Shown here one piece after another: positions 57,381 to 64,000 of a stretch of 64,000 bases of DNA; position 1 is the first letter of the stretch, and each line of letters starts with the position of its first letter. The DNA lies in contig NZ_OESG01000014.1 of assembly GCF_900240945.1 (NCBI RefSeq), forward strand, positions 1,096,014-1,160,013. Reading direction: 5' to 3'. Below the pieces are notes generated by a model. It was given only the letters and a program-made list of their open reading frames with translations. It did no database searches and had not been told where the DNA came from. A program made the position numbers and the translations under genes. Source of the stretch: Mycobacterium sp. 3519A. GTDB lineage: Bacteria; Actinomycetota; Actinomycetes; Mycobacteriales; Mycobacteriaceae.

Positions 57381-58967
57381 GTGGTTGCCCGGCATTTCAC
57401 GACGCTGGCGCTTGTCGCTGTCGGGGTGTTCGCACTCGTTTCCGATCTACGGCCCGCGGTGTCCGGCACCTCGGGACTGATCAGCGGGCCGTACGCCTAT
57501 CTATTGGCCAGTTCCACTGACCTGGGGCCGTCGCACCGCGCGGATACCCAGTTGACCGCCGCGCTGAGCGACACCAGTCGGCCGGATGCGCTCTACGGGT
57601 GGGCCGGCGACAACGGTCTGGACGTGCGCTGGCGGCCAGGCGACGAGTGGGCCGTGGTCGAGGGCGCCGCCGAGCGGGTGGCGAAGGCGTTCGACGTCGA
57701 GGTGCACGACTACCGCGGGCAACGCGGCCAGGTGTTCTATGCGTCGCCGCAGCAGCCGTCGATCCCCCAACCGCTTCGCGGCGAGGTCACCGAGTTCGGG
57801 CGGATTCTCGGCTACACGCCGCACCACACGTCGCGGCCGTCGATCCTGCCGCTCGACGTGCCCGACAGGGGGCTGACGCCCGCGCGGTTGCTGACCACCT
57901 ACAACGCCGACAAGTTGGCCGCACAGGGCTACACCGGTAAGGGCACCACGATCGTCTTCTTCGCGTTCGACGGCTTCGAGCAGTCCGACCTCGACACGTT
58001 CGCCACCACGTACAACCTGCCGAAGTTCACGCCGGTCGTGATCGGCGGCAAGCCGAAGGAAGCGCGCGGTGAGACCACCATGGACCTCGAGGTCGCCCAC
58101 GCCGTCGCGCCGGATGCGCGCAAGGTCGTGTGGAACGCCCGATCCACTGTGGAGGGCGACGGCGGCTACGAGAAGATCGGCCGGATGCTCGAGGATGCCG
58201 ATCGGCAGTTCCCGGGAGCGGTTTGGAGCTTCTCGATCGGCTGGGGTTGCGACAAGCTGATCACCGCGGCCGATATGGCGCCCGCCCGGTCGGCGTTGCG
58301 GACCGCGCATTCGCACGGCACGACGGCGTTCAACGCCAGCGGCGACCTCGCGGGTTTGGAATGCAAGGGCGGTGACGACTGGTCGTCGCCACCGGGAGCC
58401 AGCGATGTGGGTCTGGATTCGGTGGCGTCGCTGCCGGAGATGGTCGACGTCGGCGGCACCACGTTGTCGACGGACGCGAACGGCGTGTGGCAGGCCGAGC
58501 AGGCCTGGTTCGACGTACCGTTGTCGCAAGGCACCGGCGGCGGGGTGTCGTCGTTGTTCGACCGGCCGGAGTGGCAGAAAGGCGTACTGGCCGACAAGGA
58601 TCAGGGCCGCAGGCTGACGCCGGACGTCGCCGCTGTCGCCGACCCGTTCACCGGCGTGCGGATCGTGTTCGACCAACAGGAACTCGTCGGTGGCGGCACG
58701 TCGCAGTCGGCGCCGATCTGGGCGGGGCTGGCCGCCGTGATGAATCAGTACCTGCTCGCCAACGGCGGCCGCGAACTCGGCGACCTCAACCCGCTGCTGT
58801 ATCGGACCGCGGCCGGTGCGCCGCTGCCCGGCTTCCGTGACGTCACGCTCGGTGGCAATGCCGTCGACACCGCGACCCCCGGCTACGACCTGGTCACCGG
58901 ACTGGGCACCCCGGACATCGACAACCTGGTGCGCAACCTGCTCGTCGTGCAGAGGGTGAGCCAATGA
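57381..58967 (+). CDS. Secreted S53-family (sedolisin/kumamolisin) peptidase
   Basis: 528 residues: signal peptide (TTLALVAVGVFALVS), an activation pro-domain (about 30-165), then the catalytic domain. Glu231 and Asp235 lie in GETTMD, Asp322 in ASGD, and the nucleophile Ser441 in GGTSQSAP. The C-terminal calcium site is DVTLGGN and GYDLVTGLGTPD. Sedolisins are acid-active serine-carboxyl peptidases. All catalytic residues are present, so it should be active outside the cell at low pH. It overlaps the next gene by ATGA. Confidence 0.9.
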   Translation: MVARHFTTLALVAVGVFALVSDLRPAVSGTSGLISGPYAYLLASSTDLGPSHRADTQLTAALSDTSRPDALYGWAGDNGLDVRWRPGDEWAVVEGAAERVAKAFDVEVHDYRGQRGQVFYASPQQPSIPQPLRGEVTEFGRILGYTPHHTSRPSILPLDVPDRGLTPARLLTTYNADKLAAQGYTGKGTTIVFFAFDGFEQSDLDTFATTYNLPKFTPVVIGGKPKEARGETTMDLEVAHAVAPDARKVVWNARSTVEGDGGYEKIGRMLEDADRQFPGAVWSFSIGWGCDKLITAADMAPARSALRTAHSHGTTAFNASGDLAGLECKGGDDWSSPPGASDVGLDSVASLPEMVDVGGTTLSTDANGVWQAEQAWFDVPLSQGTGGGVSSLFDRPEWQKGVLADKDQGRRLTPDVAAVADPFTGVRIVFDQQELVGGGTSQSAPIWAGLAAVMNQYLLANGGRELGDLNPLLYRTAAGAPLPGFRDVTLGGNAVDTATPGYDLVTGLGTPDIDNLVRNLLVVQRVSQ

Positions 58968-60166
58968 GCAGCCCCGAAGAACAAGTGCCCACCGAGGAAT
59001 GCCGGATCTGCAAGGTCGACGTCCCGGCAGGCGAATACTGCGGGCTGTGCGGCTGTCACCTGACACCACGGCCGGGCGAAGGGCCGGATTGGTTGCGTAT
59101 CCGCGACTTTGGCGCCGCGCCAGGGGAGCACCTGCTGCAGCCGTCGCTGGCGAGTTCGTTGTTCCCGCACCTTCCGCCACGGTCCCGCAACGTGTTTCGG
59201 GTCGGGCTCGCGCTGGTGTTGGTGGCGTTGGTCGTATTCGCGGTGCTGCGGATGCCCGGCGCGCTGGTCGCCGTCTCGGCACTGGGTTTCCCGTTGCTGT
59301 TCGTGTTGTATCTGCACGAGTCCGACGGATTCGACGACCTGCCCGCCCGCAGCTGGGTGCTGGCGGCCGCGCTTGGGATCGCGCTGGGCGTCGGCTGGGT
59401 GCTGTTGACCGGGATGATGGTGGCCCGGTCGCTTCAAGTCGGGTTGGGCGTAGGCGTCGCCGGGACCCGGATGTTGAGCACCGGTATCGGAATTCCGCTG
59501 GGCGGTGTGCTGCTGATGTTGGCGCCCGTGGTGATCGTCCGACTGCTGGGTCCACCGACGCGGGAAGCGTTGGACGGCTTCATGCTTGGAGCGCTCGGCG
59601 CGCTGTCCTTCACCGCGGCCGCGACGCTGACCAGACTGGCCCCGCAGTTCGGCACCGGCGTGGTGACCAGGCGGCCGATGGACAGCCTGCTCGTCGAGGC
59701 GGGCATCCGGGGTGTGGCGGTGCCGTTGACCGCGGCGGCGGCAGGCGGGTTGATCGGCGCGGCATTGTGGTTCAAGCGTCCGCCGACCAAGGAGAAGCAA
59801 CATCCCGGCGTGGTGCGTGCGCTGCTGGTGTGCTTCGCGGCGGCGGTGCTCGCGGTCTACGTCGGCCTCGGGTTGATCGACGTCTCACATTTCCCGCAGA
59901 TGCTGATGCTGGTCATCTATCTGGCGTTGGCGGCGGTGGCGCTGTTCCTGCTGCGCCTTGGCCTTCACCTCGCGTTGTTGCATGAGGCACACGACGAGAT
60001 CCAGTCCGACGCGCCGCTGCTGTGCCCGCATTGCGGGCACGTCGTTCCGGATATGGCGTTCTGCCCGGCGTGCGGCGTCGCGACGCGGGCGTCGTCGCGG
60101 TCGTCGCGGTCGGCCCGGCGTGACCAGCGACCCGTGCGCACCGACGAGGAGACCGGCGCGTCATGA
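58964..60166 (+). CDS. Polytopic membrane protein with zinc ribbons at both ends
   Basis: 400 residues. CRICKVDVPAGEYCGLCGC near residue 13 and CPHCGHVVPDMAFCPACG near 355 are zinc ribbons. Between them are about eight to ten membrane helices, the first near 75-95. The centre has YLHESDGFDDLPARSW, reminiscent of PrsW-type membrane proteins, but the EExxK active site is not seen. Translation is coupled to the S53 peptidase by ATGA, so a role in its secretion, activation or sensing is likely from context. Confidence 0.7.
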   Translation: MSSPEEQVPTEECRICKVDVPAGEYCGLCGCHLTPRPGEGPDWLRIRDFGAAPGEHLLQPSLASSLFPHLPPRSRNVFRVGLALVLVALVVFAVLRMPGALVAVSALGFPLLFVLYLHESDGFDDLPARSWVLAAALGIALGVGWVLLTGMMVARSLQVGLGVGVAGTRMLSTGIGIPLGGVLLMLAPVVIVRLLGPPTREALDGFMLGALGALSFTAAATLTRLAPQFGTGVVTRRPMDSLLVEAGIRGVAVPLTAAAAGGLIGAALWFKRPPTKEKQHPGVVRALLVCFAAAVLAVYVGLGLIDVSHFPQMLMLVIYLALAAVALFLLRLGLHLALLHEAHDEIQSDAPLLCPHCGHVVPDMAFCPACGVATRASSRSSRSARRDQRPVRTDEETGAS

Positions 60167-60888
60167 GCGAGCCGAAGTTCTTTCCCGGCTACGCCGTTCC
60201 GTCGGGTACCTACGCCGCCGCGCCGGTACGGCACAGTTCGCATGCCCGTGTGCTGTTGATCTGGTTCAGCGCGATCGCGGTCATCGCCGTGGCATTGGTC
60301 GGGGTGACGATGTTGAGAAGCAAACCGCCGGCCCGCTACATGTGCCCGCCCAGTTGTGGGCACCCGCCGACGGGCACACCCGTCGAAACCAATCCCCGGT
60401 TCACCGCACCCGACGGCGCGTTCTCGGTGTCGTATCCCGCCGAGGGCACGGCGTACAAGGTGAGCACCGATGCGAACGGGGTGACTGCCGACTTGCAGGC
60501 AGGCGACGGCGGCACGCTGCAATTGATCAGCGAGCCTGCGGCCAACCGGTCACCGGAGCAGATCGCCAAAAGCCTTATCAGCCGTACGTTTCCGGACGCC
60601 CGCACCGCATACAAGATCCCCAACGCGATGGTGGGTTACCAGCCCGGCTACGGTGAGGCCGCCGACTGCTGGCCGCAGGGCGCAAACAGCAGCTATCTGA
60701 AGATGCGGGTGCTGGTGATGGTGGCGGTCAAGAACGACTTGGCGTTGATCGCGGCCGCGGTCGGACCGTTCCGTCAGTTCGGTCCGGACTTCGGCAGCGG
60801 CAAACCCTCGGGCGCCAACCTCCAAATCGCCTTGGACATGGGCAAGTACGTCAACAGCTTCGCGTGGCGGGGCGACCCGCCGCGCTGA
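60163..60888 (+). CDS. Single-pass membrane protein with extracytoplasmic domain
   Basis: 241 residues. One helix near 33-50 (IWFSAIAVIAVALVGVTML) is followed by a Cys pair (MCPPSCGHP) and a domain of about 170 residues with FTAPDGAFSVSYPAEGTAYKVSTDANGVTAD, the opening seen in many actinobacterial extracytoplasmic domains of unknown role. It overlaps the zinc-ribbon gene by ATGA, making a three-gene operon with the S53 peptidase. Its TGA directly abuts the stop of the convergent sigma factor in TGATCA. Confidence 0.7.
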   Translation: MSEPKFFPGYAVPSGTYAAAPVRHSSHARVLLIWFSAIAVIAVALVGVTMLRSKPPARYMCPPSCGHPPTGTPVETNPRFTAPDGAFSVSYPAEGTAYKVSTDANGVTADLQAGDGGTLQLISEPAANRSPEQIAKSLISRTFPDARTAYKIPNAMVGYQPGYGEAADCWPQGANSSYLKMRVLVMVAVKNDLALIAAAVGPFRQFGPDFGSGKPSGANLQIALDMGKYVNSFAWRGDPPR

Positions 60889-61500
60889 TCACGCGACGTC
60901 GGTGAGGCCGTAGCCGCGGTCTCGTGCGACGTGGGCCAACTGCGTGCGAAGCCGGTGCCTGCCGCGGTGCAGTCGTGACATCACGGTGCCGATCGGGGCG
61001 CCGGTCAACTCGGCGATCTCCTTGAACCGCCTGCCCTCGATGTCGGCGTAATACACGGCCGTGCGCAGCTTTTCGGGTAGCTGGCGCATCGCTTCGCGAA
61101 CATCGGTGTCGCCCATCAGATCCAGCACCTGGTCTTCGGCGGAGCGTAGGCCTGTCGAGGTGTGCCTGGCCTCGGCCAGCAGTTGGCCGTCGGTGATCTC
61201 GTCGGTCAGCCACTGGGTCGGCCTGCGCTGTTGTTTGCGGTACCCGCTGATGTGGGTGTTGAGCAGGATGCGGTACAGCCACCCACCGAGGTTGGTGCCG
61301 TCGCGGAATCCGTGAAAGCCAGCAAATGCCTTGGCTGCCGTCTCCTGAAGCAGATCCTCTGCTTCAGTGCGGTTGCGGGTCATCTTCATGGCCTGCGGAT
61401 AGAAGGAGTCCAGCAGGGGGACAGCGTCGCGTTCGAATCTCGCGGCCAGTGTCTCGTCGCGAACGGCCTCGGACTCGGGTGTTGCGGTGCTACTGTGCAT
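60889..61500 (-). CDS. ECF sigma factor, SigH/SigR-like
   Basis: 203 residues. Region 2: [35 protein letters not shown] and [23 protein letters not shown]. Region 4: [45 protein letters not shown]. These blocks are close to mycobacterial SigH, the redox and heat stress sigma factor. The usual downstream zinc anti-sigma gene (RshA) is missing: the next gene is convergent. AGGAG stands 7 bases before the ATG. A small membrane-protein frame overlaps its start and may be its regulator. Confidence 0.88.
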   Translation of the reverse strand: MHSSTATPESEAVRDETLAARFERDAVPLLDSFYPQAMKMTRNRTEAEDLLQETAAKAFAGFHGFRDGTNLGGWLYRILLNTHISGYRKQQRRPTQWLTDEITDGQLLAEARHTSTGLRSAEDQVLDLMGDTDVREAMRQLPEKLRTAVYYADIEGRRFKEIAELTGAPIGTVMSRLHRGRHRLRTQLAHVARDRGYGLTDVA

Positions 61501-61741
61501 TCGGCACTCCTGACGGCAACGTAACTCGTTGTTCGCTCACAACTCTCGTGTGAAGTCGGGGCGTTGTCTGCATGGCTGCCCCCCTAACGCCGCTACCGGT
61601 TATCCGGCATTGCGCATACCTGCTAGCCCCCATAGCGGGGCCGGTGAAAAAGACTTGCCAGGTGACTGCCACCGCCGCTGCGACGAGGATCGCGGTGGCG
61701 ACGACATGGCCGACCAGACGTGCGCCGGTGCTGGTGTCCAT
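61490..61741 (-). CDS. Possible small membrane protein overlapping the sigma factor start
   Basis: Eighty-three residues from the ATG at 61741: [32 protein letters not shown] gives one good membrane helix near residues 9-32, and the rest is basic. The stop at 61490-61492 lies within the sigma gene, an 11-base overlap. No strong ribosome-binding site is seen and no family is known. It could be a real upstream gene coupled to the sigma factor or chance frame. Confidence 0.35.
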   Translation of the reverse strand: MDTSTGARLVGHVVATAILVAAAVAVTWQVFFTGPAMGASRYAQCRITGSGVRGAAMQTTPRLHTRVVSEQRVTLPSGVPNAQ

Positions 61742-61887
61742 GTCATTAGACGATGGCGGATTGTGCTGGGTGTGTCGTCCGCGCTGGCGGCCATTCGGGT
61801 TTACCGCTAGCGCCACTTGACACCCAATTCAGTTGTCCCACAGCCTATTCACAGGCAGTTGGCAGCGCGCCGAGTTATGCAGAGGGA

Positions 61888-63273
61888 GTGTCCACGCGCG
61901 GGCCCGGCGGCCACCTGCTCTCATTGCTGGTGCGCCCGACTGCGCCACCGATGTGGGTGGGCTTGGTGGTTGCCGCTGCGGCGACGGCGGCCGAGACGCT
62001 TCTGGTCGTCGTACTCAGGAGCCTGGCGCCGATGGACACCTTCGGCGTGGTGTATCTGCTGGGCGCACTGGTGGTGGCGATCGGGTGGGGGACCGGACTG
62101 GCCGCGGTGACTTCGGTGGTGAGCGCATTCGGGTTCGGCTATTTCCGCGACTGGCCGGACGACACTTTCGACGCAACGGACCTGCGTAACTGGGTGGTGA
62201 TCGGTGTCTTTCTGGTCATCACCTTGACCGCGAACTCGTTGGCCGGTGTTGCGCGGGCCAGGGCCGCGGAGGCCGAACGCACGGCCGAACGGCAGGCGGC
62301 GCTGCGCCGGGTCGCGACCGCCGTGGCGGAAGGCCTGCCGCCAGGTGAAGTGTTCGCAACGGTGACAAAGGAATTGGCGTATGCGCTGCGCGCGCAGCAG
62401 GTGGCGTTGTTCCGATACGAACTCGACGGAAGCGCGGTGCTGGTGGCGGCGCACGACGATTCGGGTGGTGACGTGGCTTCGACGGTGCTGGTCGGCGGCA
62501 GAACAGCGCCGATCATCGTCGACGGGCAAAAGTGGGGCGTTGCGGTGGTGAGTTCGTCTCGCGCGCAACCATCTCCGGCTGAGACGGAAGCGCGGTTGGC
62601 GGATTTCGCGAAGTACGTCGCGATGGCGATCGCGAATGCGCAGGCGCGGGCGGACCTGACCGCATCGCGGATGAGGATCGTGGCGGCGGCCGACGATGCG
62701 CGTAAGCGGTTGGAGCGCGATCTGCACGACGGGGCCCAGCAGCGACTGGTGTCGCTGGCGTTGAAGACCCGGGTGACGGAGCAGTCACTGCCAATGGATC
62801 AGTGTGAACTGCGCACAGAGTTGAACGAGATCGTGCGGGGGCTCAGCGATGTGTCTGAGGAGTTGCGCGCGATCTCGCGCGGCATTCACCCGGCCATCCT
62901 GTCCAAAGGCGGTCTGGCGCCAGCACTTCGGTCGCTGGCGTGCCGGTCGACGGTGCCGGTGGAACTCGACGTGGACGTGCCGTCCCGGTTGCCGGACCGG
63001 GTCGAGGTCGCTGCGTATTACGTTGTGGCTGAGGCGCTTACGAACACCGTCCGGCATGCGCACGCCGACGAGGTGAAGGTGACGGTGAAGGCGTCAGACG
63101 GCAACCTCGACCTGGTCATCGAGGACGACGGCACCGGCGGCGCCGATCCGTCGAACGGGTCGGGTCTGATCGGGTTGGTCGACAGGGTCGAGGCGGTCGG
63201 CGGACACCTCTGGGTCAACAGCCCGATCGGTGTCGGCACCTCGCTGGCGGCGAGTATCCCCTGCGCGGCCTAG
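61888..63273 (+). CDS. Orphan sensor histidine kinase (DUF4118-GAF-HisKA_3)
   Basis: About 461 residues. Three or four membrane helices in 20-120 (MWVGLVVAAAATAAETLLVVVL, FGVVYLLGALVVAIGWGTGL, WVVIGVFLVITLTANSL) form a DUF4118 KdpD-like sensor. A GAF domain follows, then the NarL-type H-box LERDLHDGAQQRLVSLALKTR and an ATPase domain (VVAEALTNTVRHAHAD, EDDGTGGAD, GSGLIGLVDRVEAVGG). It should phosphorylate a NarL/LuxR-type response regulator, but none is beside it. The GTG at 61888 has AGAGGGA too close, while a TATGCA 6 bases upstream fits a leaderless start. Confidence 0.8.
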   Translation: MSTRGPGGHLLSLLVRPTAPPMWVGLVVAAAATAAETLLVVVLRSLAPMDTFGVVYLLGALVVAIGWGTGLAAVTSVVSAFGFGYFRDWPDDTFDATDLRNWVVIGVFLVITLTANSLAGVARARAAEAERTAERQAALRRVATAVAEGLPPGEVFATVTKELAYALRAQQVALFRYELDGSAVLVAAHDDSGGDVASTVLVGGRTAPIIVDGQKWGVAVVSSSRAQPSPAETEARLADFAKYVAMAIANAQARADLTASRMRIVAAADDARKRLERDLHDGAQQRLVSLALKTRVTEQSLPMDQCELRTELNEIVRGLSDVSEELRAISRGIHPAILSKGGLAPALRSLACRSTVPVELDVDVPSRLPDRVEVAAYYVVAEALTNTVRHAHADEVKVTVKASDGNLDLVIEDDGTGGADPSNGSGLIGLVDRVEAVGGHLWVNSPIGVGTSLAASIPCAA

Positions 63274-63299
63274 CACTGTGGTGTGACATTTCCGGATAT

Positions 63300-63326
63300 T
63301 TATCCCCAGGTGCGTGTTCATCCACA
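63300..63326 (+). promoter_or_regulatory. Two DnaA-box-like 9-mers before the 13E12 gene
   Basis: TTATCCCCA (63300-63308) and TCATCCACA (63318-63326) each differ by one base from the DnaA box TTATCCACA and are 18 bases apart on the same strand. Whether DnaA binds here is unknown; they lie 54 bases before the 13E12 start. Confidence 0.3.
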
Positions 63327-63379
63327 GCTGGCGGGTTGTGGGCTGTGGTGGGTCGGTGGGGGGTGGATAGCGTTGGGTC

Positions 63380-64000
63380 ATGGGCGAATTCACGAGTGGG
63401 GAGGCGGCGCGGCAGCGGTTTGACGCGTTGGCTGATCAGGTGGATGCCGCCTATGCCCAGATGCGGGTGTTGTGCTCGGAGCAGGTGGGCAATGAGTTTC
63501 GGGCAACCTTTAGTGAACGGTTGGAGACCCAGGAGCGGGTTAATCGGGGGTTGATGTATCGGTTCTTCGGTCAGATCGCTGATCCGCCCGATGAACCGAG
63601 GATGGCCCCGCGGATGGTCAACAGTCTGGCCGCGCGGTTGCGGATCACCCCCGGTGAGGTCAAAGCCCGGATGAAAACCGCCGCCAAACTCACGCCGCGC
63701 CGCCAACTGTCCGGGCCGCCGTTGGCGCCGGTGCTGCCGTATGTGGCCGCCGCATTGACCGGCGGGCAGATCGGTGTCGATCACGTCAAGGCCATCGCCA
63801 AAGCCATCAAGGGTTTACCGGCCAACGTTTCGGCCACCGATCGTGACGAGGTGGAAGCCTCGCTGGTGGGTGAGGCGATCAAAACCGACGCCGAGATCGT
63901 CAAGAAACTGGCCAAACGCATCGATGAGATCTTCAACCCCGACGGCGACTTCACCGAGGGCGACCGGGCGCGCAAGCGCGCGCTGGTGCTGGGCCCGCAG
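63380..64000 (+). CDS. 13E12-repeat (DUF222) HNH endonuclease-family protein, N-terminal part
   Basis: The frame starts at the ATG at 63380 and stays open to the window edge (207 codons) with no stop. FDALADQVDAAYAQM, RVNRGLMYRFFGQIADPPDEPRMAP, LAARLRITPGEVKARMKTAAKLTPRRQLSGPPLAP and LTGGQIGVDHVKAIAKAI are the DUF222/13E12 blocks. A C-terminal HNH nuclease domain is expected beyond the edge. These genes occur in many copies in mycobacteria and their function is unknown. Confidence 0.88.
   Translation, partial: MGEFTSGEAARQRFDALADQVDAAYAQMRVLCSEQVGNEFRATFSERLETQERVNRGLMYRFFGQIADPPDEPRMAPRMVNSLAARLRITPGEVKARMKTAAKLTPRRQLSGPPLAPVLPYVAAALTGGQIGVDHVKAIAKAIKGLPANVSATDRDEVEASLVGEAIKTDAEIVKKLAKRIDEIFNPDGDFTEGDRARKRALVLGPQ

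Noticed and set aside
57501..59555. A 684-codon open frame on the minus strand opposite the S53 operon
   Set aside because: Composition is Arg-, Pro- and Gly-rich with no family motif. It is the usual mirror of a high-GC gene; the plus-strand genes have full catalytic motifs.

Overview
The window is high-GC actinobacterial DNA and almost certainly comes from a Mycobacterium/Mycolicibacterium chromosome, probably a fast-growing environmental species. The reasons are an intact moxR3-type operon with the gene order and sizes of Rv3166c-Rv3162c, a LipE-like esterase, a mycobacterial nitrobindin, a RipA/RipB-type NlpC/P60 hydrolase, a rhomboid like Rv0110, a SigG-like sigma factor, many small Ala-rich secreted proteins and a 13E12-repeat HNH gene at the right edge. 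No rRNA, tRNA, CRISPR array, transposase or phage gene was seen.

Layout. Bases 1 to about 14,690 are sparse and look accessory: single genes separated by gaps of 300-650 bases. They include a CGNR zinc-finger protein, a SnoaL-like protein, an AhpD-like protein, a type II haloacid dehalogenase, an MDR oxidoreductase, an epoxide hydrolase/dehalogenase-like alpha/beta hydrolase, an SDR without its catalytic Tyr-Lys, a secreted cupin, an F420 enzyme, a RipA-like hydrolase, a double TetR protein, a GNAT protein and a VapBC pair. From 14,746 onward genes are tightly packed, with many 4-base overlaps.

16.7-20.7 kb is a signalling cluster: receiver-PP2C phosphatase, CHASE3 histidine kinase, receiver, RsbW-like kinase and STAS protein. 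20.8-34.7 kb holds lipE-nitrobindin, F420 and VOC enzymes, rhomboid protease, GtrA protein, a SigG-like sigma factor divergent from an SDR, the Kup potassium transporter and an esterase. 34.8-38.8 kb is the moxR3 operon. It is followed by an MFS transporter with a structured leader and a TetR gene.

43.5-48.6 kb is a galactose locus: an SGLT-type symporter divergent from deoR-galT-galK, with a four-copy 10-11-base repeat between them. 48.6-54.7 kb is a complete leftward stressosome operon: rsbR, rsbS, rsbT, rsbX, a PAS-GAF-PP2C-ATPase protein, rsbW-like, rsbV-like and finally a GAF-ANTAR protein. A further STAS gene is divergent from it. No sigma factor gene lies in the operon, so its output is open.

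The right end has lactate permease, a sedolisin (S53) operon with two membrane proteins, an orphan SigH-like sigma factor, an orphan histidine kinase and the start of a 13E12 gene. Two small Thr-rich lipoproteins, 16 kb apart, share an almost identical C-terminal motif. Several convergent gene pairs end inside one shared CTAG, giving TAG on both strands. All calls were made by reading the sequence alone; family names rest on motif recognition, not on database searches.
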